From NCBI GenBank assembly GCA_902790625.1, contig CADASP010000003.1:1-64000 (forward strand): a stretch of 64,000 nt of DNA, given 5' to 3'. Both the position numbers and the translations under genes were made by a program. Shown in pieces: positions 12,535-22,043 of this stretch (positions are counted from its first letter, which is position 1; each line of letters opens with the position of its first letter). Under the pieces are notes generated by a model. It did not search any database. It saw only the letters and a list, made by a program, of their open reading frames with translations, and had not been told where the DNA came from. Origin of the DNA: an uncultured Prevotellaceae bacterium (lineage in GTDB: Bacteria > Bacteroidota > Bacteroidia > Bacteroidales > Bacteroidaceae).

Positions 12535-15525
12535 TCATTGGTAGATGACGAGGTCGCTGAGTTCGCCCCACGAAGAGTGGTCGGTGTAGGTGGTCTGATA
12601 GACGCCGACGCGCAGCCGTGGACTCTTCACCTCGATGGGCGAGCCGGGCATGTTTTGCCAGTTGACGCCATCGGTGCTGGTGCGCGCGAAGAGCTTGTCG
12701 CCACGTCGCTCGAACTGCATGAGAGGGTCGAAGCCATAGCCTTTGTAGTTGGGATATTGGGGACGGCCGCGACGGCTGAGCACGGTGAGCATGTTGCCGC
12801 AGTTGTAGAGCGGGAAGGCTCCCAGCTGGTAGTAGGTGTCGCGCTCGTCGGCGATGATCAGCCCCACCTCGTTGTAGGAGGTGATGCTGCGTCGGCTGAG
12901 GCCCTCCATGTCGCTGACGCGCGCCATCACCACGAAGTCGCCCTCCACATCTTTATATATATGGGCTCCGTTCTGCAGGGGAGCGTCGTTGAAGTCGGCG
13001 CCGCTGCCTTCGAGCCTGAAGGGAGCCTTCTGCTCATAGACGAGTTTCATCGTGGTGGGCAGGGTGAACTTGCTGTCGGGATCGGTCTCCTCGAAGTCGT
13101 CGTCGCCCAGCGATGGGGTGGGGGATGCCTGGCGCAACTTCTGGCTGAGCAGCTTCACCTCATCGGCTGCCATGGAGCGCGGCATGATGCTCAGCTGGCT
13201 GATGTAGCCCTGGAAATGGTTGGAACCTGAGCCGTCGGCACCGATGGTGATGCGGCCTTCGGGGCGCACCATGAGGAAGTTGTTCTGCTCGTGCACCAGC
13301 TGGCCGTCGGCATATACGCGCTCCATCCATCCGTCGAAGGTGGCCACCCACAGTTGCCAGCGCCCCTCGCCCTCCTTGATGGCCGTTGGCGCGCCGTAGC
13401 TCTCGAACGAGCCGTTGTGGTTCATCAGTCCCGTCTGCGGGTCGGTGCCTAATCGCAGCTCGGTGGTGGCCAGGTCGGCACGCGAGGTGGAGAGCGATGC
13501 CAGCGTGGCCACGGGGCCGGTCTTGGTGCTGTAGACCCATGCCACGATGCTCCACGGCGCGTTGTAGCGATAGTCGGCCGAGAGGGGCATCACGCTGCTG
13601 AGGTGCTGCGTGCCATTGAAGAAGAGTGCCCAGTGGCCGTCTTTCACGCGTGCCCTGATGGGCTTGTTGGCTTTGAACGTCATCAGTGTCTGCGTCCCCT
13701 CAGCCCCTTGGGCTGTCAGCTCCGTCACGTCGAAGGGCTGCTTGGCATCTTTGGCCAGAGCGGCGGCATCGATGACGATGGTGCTCGTGGGCTGATGTCG
13801 GTCGGCGGACGGCACATCCTTCTGGTGCATGCCGGGGTAGCCGTCGGCCTGCACCATGTCGGTATAGGGCAACTGTGGGGCCTTCTTCCACACCTTCACG
13901 TTCCAGATGGCGGGCATGTGTCCGTTCTTCTGCGTGTCGAGGATAGTGATGCGCAGATAGCGCGCCTTGGCCTTGCCACGGTCTATCATGGGCGAGCCTT
14001 GCATGGTGTTGTCGGAGCGGTCGGCGTAGAGCGTCCACGACTGTCCGTCGAGCGAGGTCTCTATCTTATACTGGTAGAAGAAAGTGGGATACTCAAACTG
14101 CGTCCACACCTCGTTCAGTGTCTGCGGCTTGCCCAGGTCCATTTGCAGCCACTCGGCATTTCGCGTGTTCGCCTTGGCAGGGCCATCCCAGCAGCCATGG
14201 CGGGCTTTCCACAGCGTGGCGTTGTTGTCGTCGACGGCATATTCGGGCTTGAACTGCTCGTCGTAGTAGCTCGAGGCGGTCACCGTTGCGCCGAAAGCCA
14301 GGTTCTTGTTCTTCGATGCCTTGAAGACGCTCACGTCCTGGGCGTTGTGGGTGGGCACCACGGGCAGGATGTTGCCCTCGGCATCGAATGTCAGCTCGTC
14401 GATGCACACTTGGCGGTTGAAACCGTGGACCGACTTCTGGATGTTGTGACGGTGATAGACGATGTAGTAGTGCCCGTCGATCTCGATGACCGAGTGGTGG
14501 CCGGGGCCGTGAACGGTCAGGTCTTCGTTGGTGGTGAGCAGCTCGCCCTTGTACTCAAACGGTCCCATCGGTCCCACCTTCGACGTGGCATACTGCACAC
14601 GATAGGTGTCGGTGTGGCACGAGCCGCTGCTGTAGGTGAAATAGTAGATGCCGCCGCGCTTGAATACGAATGGTGCCTCGAAAATGTCCTTCAGCTCGGT
14701 GTTGGGGATGAGGCGCTTCTCGCTGAAGAACGTGTCGGCGGCGATGGGGAAGGGATGGTCTTCGTGCCAGTGGCGGGCAGACGGAAACTGACCATGCAGA
14801 CCCAGCAGACCCTCCCCCTGCCCCTCCCTGGAGGGAGGGGAGTATATAGACTTGCCATCGGATTTGTCAACGGCAGAACTATCTGCTCCCCTCCCTTTAG
14901 GGAGGGGCTGGGGGTGGGTCTGCTGGGGCTGGGAATGGGCCTTTCTTAGCTTGGCCACTCCGCATCCAAAGCCGTTGTAGATGCCCCAGGTGGTGAAATA
15001 GAGGTACTCCTGGCCGTCGTCGTCGCGGAAGAGCTGTGGGTCGAGGGTGATGGCGTTGTGCACGTAGCGGTCGGGCACCATCACGGCATCGTCCTCGCCC
15101 AGAATGTTCTTCCATGGGCCGATGGGCGTGTCGCTCTCGCCGATGCTGATGACGCAAGGCTCGCAGTAGTAGTAGCGGAAGCGGCCATTGGGCTGCTGCA
15201 CCACGTCGGGGGCCCACACCACCTCGGTGGTGGGCCAGTTCATCACGATGTTCTGCCAGTTCACGAAGTCGCGGCTGGCCCACACCTGCGCAGGGCCGTA
15301 GCCGTTGCCCGTGCCGTCGGTGGTGGCATAGAGGTAGTAGGTGTCGCCAAAGCGTCGGATGGTGGGGTCGGCAAAGTAGCCCGGGATGAACGGGTTGGCA
15401 TTGGCGGGGGCGTTCCATGCCGTGCCCGCCACCGCCGACGGGGTGTACTCGCGGCGCAAGCGCTGGGCTGGCAGCAGCGAGGGCATCATCAATAGTAGTA
15501 ATGGTAAAACTGTCTTTCGGTTCAT
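12535..15525 (-). CDS. Secreted GH43 family glycosidase with CBM32, LamG-like and DUF1349-like modules
   Basis: A 996-aa exported enzyme (signal peptide MNRKTVLPLLLLMMPSLLPAQ). The five-bladed propeller of GH43 fills about 40-400, with the three catalytic acids recognisable: base in PGYFADPTIRRFGD, pKa modulator in LDPQLFRDDDG, proton donor in ELKDIFEAPFVFK. GH43 enzymes act mostly as arabinofuranosidases, xylosidases or arabinanases. After it come an F5/8-type C (CBM32-like) domain (about 410-550), a LamG-like sandwich (about 600-830) and a C-terminal DUF1349-like domain (about 850-996). About 45 residues (roughly 200-245) inside the catalytic domain are encoded by a palindromic repeat. It is the last gene of a three-gene operon, 13 bp after the previous stop. 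Confidence 0.88.
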   Translation of the reverse strand: MNRKTVLPLLLLMMPSLLPAQRLRREYTPSAVAGTAWNAPANANPFIPGYFADPTIRRFGDTYYLYATTDGTGNGYGPAQVWASRDFVNWQNIVMNWPTTEVVWAPDVVQQPNGRFRYYYCEPCVISIGESDTPIGPWKNILGEDDAVMVPDRYVHNAITLDPQLFRDDDGQEYLYFTTWGIYNGFGCGVAKLRKAHSQPQQTHPQPLPKGRGADSSAVDKSDGKSIYSPPSREGQGEGLLGLHGQFPSARHWHEDHPFPIAADTFFSEKRLIPNTELKDIFEAPFVFKRGGIYYFTYSSGSCHTDTYRVQYATSKVGPMGPFEYKGELLTTNEDLTVHGPGHHSVIEIDGHYYIVYHRHNIQKSVHGFNRQVCIDELTFDAEGNILPVVPTHNAQDVSVFKASKNKNLAFGATVTASSYYDEQFKPEYAVDDNNATLWKARHGCWDGPAKANTRNAEWLQMDLGKPQTLNEVWTQFEYPTFFYQYKIETSLDGQSWTLYADRSDNTMQGSPMIDRGKAKARYLRITILDTQKNGHMPAIWNVKVWKKAPQLPYTDMVQADGYPGMHQKDVPSADRHQPTSTIVIDAAALAKDAKQPFDVTELTAQGAEGTQTLMTFKANKPIRARVKDGHWALFFNGTQHLSSVMPLSADYRYNAPWSIVAWVYSTKTGPVATLASLSTSRADLATTELRLGTDPQTGLMNHNGSFESYGAPTAIKEGEGRWQLWVATFDGWMERVYADGQLVHEQNNFLMVRPEGRITIGADGSGSNHFQGYISQLSIMPRSMAADEVKLLSQKLRQASPTPSLGDDDFEETDPDSKFTLPTTMKLVYEQKAPFRLEGSGADFNDAPLQNGAHIYKDVEGDFVVMARVSDMEGLSRRSITSYNEVGLIIADERDTYYQLGAFPLYNCGNMLTVLSRRGRPQYPNYKGYGFDPLMQFERRGDKLFARTSTDGVNWQNMPGSPIEVKSPRLRVGVYQTTYTDHSSWGELSDLVIYQ
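14797..14931. repeat. 135-bp palindromic element inserted in frame in the GH43 gene
   Basis: Two 46-bp arms (14797-14842 and 14886-14931) are reverse complements with about five mismatches; each contains its own CTCCCT...AGGGAG palindrome. The element is 45 codons long, so the frame is kept. It encodes a Pro/Gly-rich stretch with LPKGRG and SPPSREGQGEG. Confidence 0.9.
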
Positions 15526-15538
15526 GGTGGGGTAGGGG

Positions 15539-18190
15539 TTATGGCTTGTCGACGACTATCTTCTTTCCGCCGATGATGTTCAGTCCATGGCGTGGCTGTT
15601 GCAGGCGCATGCCGTTGGGGGCATAGATGGCAGCGGGCTGCTGGTCGGCCAAGGCGGGTGCTACGCCCAGCGCTTCGCCATAAACCTTTGCCACCTCGTC
15701 GGCCGAGAGGGCGTAGTTGAAGATGCACACCTGCTCCATGTTGCCTTGGAAATAGGGGTCGGCATTGAACTGGCTGCGGCCCAGATAGCACACCACGGGG
15801 TGCACGCTGGCGGGGCTGATGGTGAAGGCATCGGTTTCGGCTGCCAACTCTCCGTCGAGATAGATGGCGGCATGCCCCGGCTTCATGGTCACTACCACGT
15901 GCCTCCACTTGAAGGCTTGCAAGCGTGGGCAGTCGAGGACTTGTTCGCTTTCGCCGTTGTTGATGGCCAGGCGCATCTTGCTGGAGCCGTTGTTGGTGGT
16001 GAGGTAGACGTAGTGGTTGGTGTCGTAGCCGAAGTCGAACACCCGCATCTTGGCAGTGGTGGAGGCGGGTTGCAGCCAGAGGCCGACGCTCAGCTCGTCG
16101 CCTTGCACCACGCCGACGGGCAGCTGCAGGTATTGCCCTTTCACCATGCGCAGCGACTGCGCCTTGCTGTCGGCTTGGTGCCCTTCTTCGTAGGTGGCGT
16201 CGAGGGCTGCCGCCGCATGCCGCCCGTTGGGCGAAGCGTCGTCGAGCGAGCCGTCGAGGGGCCAGTAAGCCACGAGGGCATGCTCCTGCAAGGTACTGGC
16301 AGTGACCTCTGCCGATGGTTGGCTTTGGTTCTGCGAGCGGTCGATGGCCTTCACCTTATATATATATGTATGGCCAACTAAGGTGGCGTTGTCGACAAAC
16401 GGCGGCTCGGCATGGCGGGCGATGGTGTTCCACTCGCCCTGCTCCTGCTCGGCGCGCAGCACCATGTAGCCGTCGAGGTCGGCCTCGGTGCCCTTCTGCC
16501 AGTCGAGCACCATGCTGGTGGGCTGAGGCGTTACGCTGAGTCCTTGCGGCTGTGCAGGTGCCTCGGTGTCGTAGTCCACGTCGATGGGCAGCAGTCGCCA
16601 CAGCAGTCGGTTGCGCATCCCTTCGTCGGTAGACAGCTTCTTTTGCACCACGTTCACCCCGTTGTTGGTTCCGCTCGATGCCGCTGCCATGTAGAGGGCA
16701 CTCTCGCGGCAGCGCAGGTAGTAGCAGCCGTCGCCGGCGTATTGCAGGTTCCACTGCTCGTTGGTGGTGGGCGTGGCGTTGCGGTTGTAGGCGATGATGT
16801 TGGCGTTGTCGTAGGTGGAGAAGTCCAGCAGGTTGGGGCGCGTCTTGCCGTCGCTGACCGAGAGCAGGTCGTAGTAGCTGTAGTCGCCGCCGATGCGTGG
16901 GTTGTTGGGTGTCAGGTTCCATTGCTGCGTCTTGGCCCCCGTCCACTTCTGCATCACGATGTTGCCGTTGGCCACGGTCAGCACGTTGCCTGTGGCCTTG
17001 TTCACCAGCTTGTAGATGCCGGCGGTGATGGGCGTGGGCGGCACGTCGTCGCCCCACTCAATGTCGATGACGCGCTCGGCGTTGGTCTGTCCTTTCTGGT
17101 AGCCCGTTCCACCGGGAATCTCCATTCGGAACTGGTGGAGCGGCCCCTGTCCGTCGAAGTAGACGGGACGGTCGGCCGACACAAACTGATAGGTGGTGGT
17201 GGCAGCCTGTCGCTCGCTGGTGCCTATGAAGGCTTTCACTCTGCCGTCGTCGTGGCGATAGACGCTGGCCGCCGTCCAGTTGTTGCGATGCTCGCCGTAG
17301 GCCAGTCGCTCTCCGTTGCGGCTGATGTCGCAAAACTCGCCACGGGCGCGGCTGTCGAAGCCCCACCATACGCCCACCGTCATGCCATACTCCAGGCCCA
17401 CCATGGCCTCGGCCACGTTGTGCATCTCGTCGGCATAGCCTATCTTGCCGTCTTTCTTCAGTTGCTGGAAGAAGTTGGCGAAGTTGGCAAACGAGCCCGC
17501 CAGCTGGTGGGTGTTGCCCCAGTCGTAGTATTGCTTTCCGCTGGTGTACCATTCGAGCGCCTTGTCGTCGTTGAGCGTGTTGCCGCCCACGATGGCGATG
17601 GTGTCCATGCGTGGATATTGCTCGCGCAGCAGCTTGGCCACCTGCACCTGTCGGGCCACGGAGGCGCCCTCCTCCACCGTCCAGTAGTCGGGTTCGTTAT
17701 AGGGCGACACGCCCACCACGGGCAGCTTGGTGTTCTTCTGCATCCAGTGCACGTGGCTGTTGATGTTGGCCGCCCAGTGGTTCACGTCGCACACCTTGTT
17801 CACCACGAAATAGGGGTCGGCACCCGCCTCCTGGTCGGCGGTGAGCACCACGGGCAGCGTGTTGCTCACCAGTTTGAGGATGTTGGCGCGCTGGCGCAAG
17901 TAGTTGACGGCATCGTTAGAGAGCACGCTGTCCTCGCTGAGGGGCTTGGCGAAGCGGAAGGCCGAGCGGCCGATGCCGATGTTCTCCTTGCCCATGTGGT
18001 TGATGGCTTTGCGCACGTTCTGCTCGTTGGGCCAAGCCACGTCGACGCCCCATGTGGGGCTGTAGCGCACGCCGGGCTGGCTCAGGTCGAAGGCGACGCT
18101 CACGTCGGCCTTCTCGACGACTTGTGCCGAGGCAGGGCAGAACGCGAGCCACCCACAAAGGATGAGTAAAGACTGAATGGTTCGTTTCAT
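15539..18190 (-). CDS. Secreted clan GH-A-like glycosidase with ricin-type CBM, FN3 and LamG modules
   Basis: An 883-aa exported protein (signal peptide ending CPASAQ). The N-terminal 360 residues look like a clan GH-A barrel: an acid/base glutamate in VVGVSPYNEPDYW and a likely nucleophile in GYADEMHNV. It is closest in style to GH30 or related families, but I cannot assign a family. It is followed by a ricin-type (CBM13-like) domain with QQW/EQW motifs (KTQQWNL, NEQWNL; about 385-560), a fibronectin type III domain (about 575-660), a LamG-like domain (about 665-850), and a tail with GLNIIGGKKIVV that resembles the C-terminal motif of other secreted proteins here. Its start codon overlaps the preceding stop (ATGA), so translation is probably coupled to the upstream gene. 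Confidence 0.75.
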   Translation of the reverse strand: MKRTIQSLLILCGWLAFCPASAQVVEKADVSVAFDLSQPGVRYSPTWGVDVAWPNEQNVRKAINHMGKENIGIGRSAFRFAKPLSEDSVLSNDAVNYLRQRANILKLVSNTLPVVLTADQEAGADPYFVVNKVCDVNHWAANINSHVHWMQKNTKLPVVGVSPYNEPDYWTVEEGASVARQVQVAKLLREQYPRMDTIAIVGGNTLNDDKALEWYTSGKQYYDWGNTHQLAGSFANFANFFQQLKKDGKIGYADEMHNVAEAMVGLEYGMTVGVWWGFDSRARGEFCDISRNGERLAYGEHRNNWTAASVYRHDDGRVKAFIGTSERQAATTTYQFVSADRPVYFDGQGPLHQFRMEIPGGTGYQKGQTNAERVIDIEWGDDVPPTPITAGIYKLVNKATGNVLTVANGNIVMQKWTGAKTQQWNLTPNNPRIGGDYSYYDLLSVSDGKTRPNLLDFSTYDNANIIAYNRNATPTTNEQWNLQYAGDGCYYLRCRESALYMAAASSGTNNGVNVVQKKLSTDEGMRNRLLWRLLPIDVDYDTEAPAQPQGLSVTPQPTSMVLDWQKGTEADLDGYMVLRAEQEQGEWNTIARHAEPPFVDNATLVGHTYIYKVKAIDRSQNQSQPSAEVTASTLQEHALVAYWPLDGSLDDASPNGRHAAAALDATYEEGHQADSKAQSLRMVKGQYLQLPVGVVQGDELSVGLWLQPASTTAKMRVFDFGYDTNHYVYLTTNNGSSKMRLAINNGESEQVLDCPRLQAFKWRHVVVTMKPGHAAIYLDGELAAETDAFTISPASVHPVVCYLGRSQFNADPYFQGNMEQVCIFNYALSADEVAKVYGEALGVAPALADQQPAAIYAPNGMRLQQPRHGLNIIGGKKIVVDKP

Positions 18191-21100
18191 CTGACGATTA
18201 GTTTTTTGTGGTTGATGATGTAGATTCCTTTCGATTGATTAGGCTGGTCAACCTTGCGGCCTTGTAGGTCGTAGACCTGCTGCTGAGTGTTGTCGGCAGA
18301 GTTGACGGCGCTGTCGATGCCCGCTTCAATCTCTTCTTGGGTGACACCCTCGATGGGCATGGTGAGTCCCGTCCACGTGCTGACCACGGGGACGGGCTTG
18401 CTGCTCTTGTCGTTGAAGGGACGGATGATTCCGGTGAAGTTCTGCATGTAGGGACGGGTGTCGCCCACCTTCTGCCACTTGCCGTCGGTGAGCACATAGT
18501 AGCCCTTGGGCACGCGCGTCGTCGAGCTGAGCATCTTCAGGAATCCGCGCAGGTTGCCGGGACCGTCGGTGGTGGTGGTGACCGCCTCGCCTTGCTCCAA
18601 GAAAGTGGTTTCGGTCAAAGTGGAGACATAGAGGAATGGCGTGCCGGCCTGTGGCGTTTGTGCGGGTTCGAGGCACAGCGTCTGGTAGTCGCTGGTGATG
18701 GCTGCAATCTGATAGAACGTGACACCCTCGACGGGAGCCACATCGTAGGGCAGACAGCACACGCCGATGGTGCCGGGAGTGGTGCTGATGCGATAGAGCG
18801 GGTGATAGCGCAGGCGGAAGTTGGTGACGCCCCACCATCCCTCGCGGTGGTCGCCCTTGCTGGCGTTGTTGCCCACTTCGCGCCAAGCCAAGTCGTTGGC
18901 CCCTTGCTTCGAGCTTTCAAATCCGATGACGGCGGTCTGTCCATCGGCGATGTAGATGGGTTGCGAGGTGAGCGTCTGCCAAGTGTCGGCCTCGGCCACC
19001 GATGGCAGGTCCATCCAGTCGGCACTCAGCACGGGCGTGGTGAGCGAGTCGGTGCCATTGCTGATGTAGGCGTGCTGGTCGGTGAGGCAGAAGTGCTCGG
19101 TGGCGGCCTGGCACTCCACGGCGTAGAGTCCGTGCTGCAGGTCCTTCACCTCTTGCCTGATGGCCATGGTCTGGTGCTCATTGCCTTCCAAGGGGATGTT
19201 CCACCAGGCGTTCCAGAAGCTGATGTCGCCCAGCTTGTTGGTGCGCTGTTCGCCGCCCTGATAGGTGCCGGCCTTTATCTGCCACCCTGCTGCGTTGGCG
19301 AAGGTGGGGTTCGTCACCTTGTCGGTGAGCGTGGTCATGGGCATGTAGGCACTGAGTGCCGTCTGCAGCGCCTCGTAGGCATCGAGCACATCTGCGGCCT
19401 TGGGCAGACAGTCCATCATCTGAAATTCCTCCACCCTCTCGCAGACCTTGTTCACCTCGTCGTAGCCCGGCAGCATGTAGCGGCTGGTGAGCATGCGGGC
19501 ATCCTGGCATAGGTCGTAGAGGCGTGGCAACACCTTGTCGGCCTCTATGGCGAGTGTCAGCTCAGTGTGCACGTGTTCGTAGTCCTGCTGCGGGTCGGCG
19601 GAGTAAGGCTCCATCAGGCCGCTCAGCTCGCAGCTGACGGGGAAGCTCTCGGTGAAGAGCGTCACCCTCTTCCGCTCCATCTGCGCTCCGTCGGCGTAGG
19701 CCTCCTCTGGCGTGTCAAAGAGTCGGAACAGCGCGATGTTGTCGAACTGCGACTTGCTGCCCAGTGAGCGGAAGGAGAAGATGGCCTGGCTGAAGGTGCT
19801 GCTGTTGAAGGTGACAAACTGCGTGAGCCAGTTGGCGGTGGAGTTGTCGAGCATGGCCACGATGGAGTCGCTCTTGGCGGCATCGCCGGTGAGCGACACG
19901 ATGTTGAAGATGCTGTTCAGGTTGCACAAGCTGGCCGAGAGGTAGTAGTTGGCGCCGGGCTGCAGACTGACGACGGTGCGCACCGACTGCTCGGCATCGG
20001 CCTGTGAGGCGTGGCCATAGCACTGCAGATAGGGTCCGCCATCGGTGCCCCCAGCTGCTGGTGCCTGAAACCAGGGGCTGGCCAAAGGCTGTCCCTGGCC
20101 GTTGGTCCATCCTGCGAGGCCCATGTCGAAGTCGCTGTTCAGCACCACGTTGCCGCCCAGATAGAATGTCTGGTCGCCCACGGTCACGGCATCGCCCGTC
20201 TCCATGTTGTCGCTGGCGGCCGTGACCACCTTCGACCTGCGCTCCGTGCCGTTGGCATCTTTCTCCACGATGCGGAACTGCCATCCCTGTCGGGCTTCCA
20301 CGCCACGCTCGGTGTAGCGTCCCTCACCCTCAATGCCGGTGAGGTCCATCACCACCGTCCACGGCTTGCTGGCACTCTCGCGCCGCTCCAAGTGGATGTA
20401 TTCGTTCATCTCGCCGTTGTATTCATACCATGTGAAGTCCATGGTGTTGGCTTTCTTGTTGAAGTCCACCTGCAAGTCTTTCGGGTCGCGCTGCTTGGGT
20501 GCTCGCGGCACATAGTCGTACTTGCCGTTGTAGGCCAGTCCGCCGTCGAGCTGACTGTACATCTGTCCGGCGGGTGTGAGTCGTCCGTTGCGGTATATCT
20601 TCGATGGGTCGCGCTCGCTGTTCCAGTAGAAATAGCGCTCCACGCAGTCGTAGCTGTTCAAGTTGTTGCAGATGCGCTGCAGGGCGTCGCGCACTTGGTT
20701 CTCGGTGACGCCGCTGGCGAAGGCCCCGTTGCTGTTCCACGATGCGCCCCAGCACCATTCCGATATCCACACTGGGCGGTGCACGGAGTTGGTCCAGTTC
20801 CTCACGTTGCCGAAGTTGCCCTCGGGCCAGTAGCAGTGCAGGTCAACGATGTCGCATCGCCATCCGCGTGCGTCGATGCTGTCGAAGAACTCCTTCAGGA
20901 ATCCCGTGCCATTCCAGTAGTCGCTGCCGTCCCACGACGATGGCGAGCAGAGGCGCATGCCGGTGCGCATCAGTTCCTCCCATACTTTGAGAATGTCGGC
21001 GAGTGTTTCGGGATGGTCGTCCGACGAATTGCGCGGCTCGTTGCTGGTCTTCATGTGGCAGGTGTAGTTGGCGCTTCCTAACGATGCCGGCGAGGGCCAT

Positions 21101-21882
21101 GTGGAATATATCTGATGTGCCACGCATTCCTGGTCGGGGAGCATGCTGCTGCCCGCGCTCCAGGTGTAGGTGCTGGTCACGTTCAGTGCTCCGCATGCGT
21201 TGTTGTCGCCAGCCGCCGCTGCCAGCTGTGGCTTGCCGGCGTCGTACCACTTGAAGATGCGGTAGCTGGAGATGCTGCGGTCCATGATGGCGGGCAGGGT
21301 GGCCATCTCCAGGTCTTTGTCGGCGGCGATGAAGCAGCGGCTGTAGCCACGGCCCTCGGCGCGCAGGGCGAAGGTCACCATGTAGCCGCGCTTCAGTCGG
21401 AACGAGCGGATGCGGTTGTTCAGCTTCTGGTCGGTGAGGGTGTTCATGAATCCACCGCTGCTCTCCAGTCCGAAGTCGCTGCACTCCTCGCCCTCGAAGT
21501 TCGGCTCGCTATACACGGTGAGGGGTTTTGTGGCGTTGCCGTAGGGCAGGATGATGCAGCCACGGTTGTAGAGCTTCACCTGGCAGTTCTGGTTGTTCAC
21601 GGCCTTTGCGCCGCCAATCTGCACATACTTGGCCAGCAGACTGGTGGCTTTCGATGGCTTCACGCCCTGCAGGATGAGCACGGCGTGCTCGGTGTTCTCG
21701 ATGTTCACTAAACCGCCCTCTACAAAGGGTGTCTCCGACGTGATGATGTAGTCAACGTCGCTACTCAGCGTGATGGCGGTCGACACCTGCTCCACGCTCT
21801 CCTTGGTGTTGCTGCCCATTGCAAGGCCTGTCATCAGCAGTCCTATGGCCAGTGCTGCACATCGCTTTATGCTTTTCTTCAT
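18187..21882 (-). CDS. Large secreted glycosidase, Glyco_hydro_cc/GH128-like, multi-domain
   Basis: A 1231-aa protein with signal peptide MKKSIKRCAALAIGLLMTG. Residues about 210-450 look like the Glyco_hydro_cc (PF11790, GH128-like) barrel: SNEPRN with the acid/base at about E282, a conserved VDLHCYW, and the nucleophile in WISEWCWG at about E375. GH128 members are endo-beta-1,3-glucanases, but the substrate here is a guess. An N-terminal region of about 170 residues, an FN3-like domain (480-570), a beta-sandwich (590-720), a helical segment and another CBM-like domain (860-1040) follow. The C-terminus has the VYDLQGRKV...GIYIINHKK tail. The ATG at 21882 is chosen over an upstream in-frame codon at 21954 because the signal peptide starts there and a promoter lies between. 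First gene of the operon. Confidence 0.75.
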   Translation of the reverse strand: MKKSIKRCAALAIGLLMTGLAMGSNTKESVEQVSTAITLSSDVDYIITSETPFVEGGLVNIENTEHAVLILQGVKPSKATSLLAKYVQIGGAKAVNNQNCQVKLYNRGCIILPYGNATKPLTVYSEPNFEGEECSDFGLESSGGFMNTLTDQKLNNRIRSFRLKRGYMVTFALRAEGRGYSRCFIAADKDLEMATLPAIMDRSISSYRIFKWYDAGKPQLAAAAGDNNACGALNVTSTYTWSAGSSMLPDQECVAHQIYSTWPSPASLGSANYTCHMKTSNEPRNSSDDHPETLADILKVWEELMRTGMRLCSPSSWDGSDYWNGTGFLKEFFDSIDARGWRCDIVDLHCYWPEGNFGNVRNWTNSVHRPVWISEWCWGASWNSNGAFASGVTENQVRDALQRICNNLNSYDCVERYFYWNSERDPSKIYRNGRLTPAGQMYSQLDGGLAYNGKYDYVPRAPKQRDPKDLQVDFNKKANTMDFTWYEYNGEMNEYIHLERRESASKPWTVVMDLTGIEGEGRYTERGVEARQGWQFRIVEKDANGTERRSKVVTAASDNMETGDAVTVGDQTFYLGGNVVLNSDFDMGLAGWTNGQGQPLASPWFQAPAAGGTDGGPYLQCYGHASQADAEQSVRTVVSLQPGANYYLSASLCNLNSIFNIVSLTGDAAKSDSIVAMLDNSTANWLTQFVTFNSSTFSQAIFSFRSLGSKSQFDNIALFRLFDTPEEAYADGAQMERKRVTLFTESFPVSCELSGLMEPYSADPQQDYEHVHTELTLAIEADKVLPRLYDLCQDARMLTSRYMLPGYDEVNKVCERVEEFQMMDCLPKAADVLDAYEALQTALSAYMPMTTLTDKVTNPTFANAAGWQIKAGTYQGGEQRTNKLGDISFWNAWWNIPLEGNEHQTMAIRQEVKDLQHGLYAVECQAATEHFCLTDQHAYISNGTDSLTTPVLSADWMDLPSVAEADTWQTLTSQPIYIADGQTAVIGFESSKQGANDLAWREVGNNASKGDHREGWWGVTNFRLRYHPLYRISTTPGTIGVCCLPYDVAPVEGVTFYQIAAITSDYQTLCLEPAQTPQAGTPFLYVSTLTETTFLEQGEAVTTTTDGPGNLRGFLKMLSSTTRVPKGYYVLTDGKWQKVGDTRPYMQNFTGIIRPFNDKSSKPVPVVSTWTGLTMPIEGVTQEEIEAGIDSAVNSADNTQQQVYDLQGRKVDQPNQSKGIYIINHKKLIVR

Positions 21883-21924
21883 GTCTGTTAGGGTTTTCAG
21901 GGTTAGTAATTTGTTATTGTGGTG

Positions 21925-21955
21925 CAAAGTTACGAAAAGTTGAGTGCAAAACAAA
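21925..21955 (-). promoter_or_regulatory. Promoter of the three-gene glycosidase operon
   Basis: On the minus strand TTTG (21952-21955) and TAACTTTG (21925-21932) are 19 bp apart. The start codon at 21882 follows a leader of about 35 nt. Confidence 0.65.
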
Positions 21956-22043
21956 GGAATTCATTCTTTTTTTTGCCGAAAGGGGGCAAGTTGCCGATAA
22001 ATGAGTCGATTTCCACCGCTCTTTCTGTCCCTGCAAGGCAATT

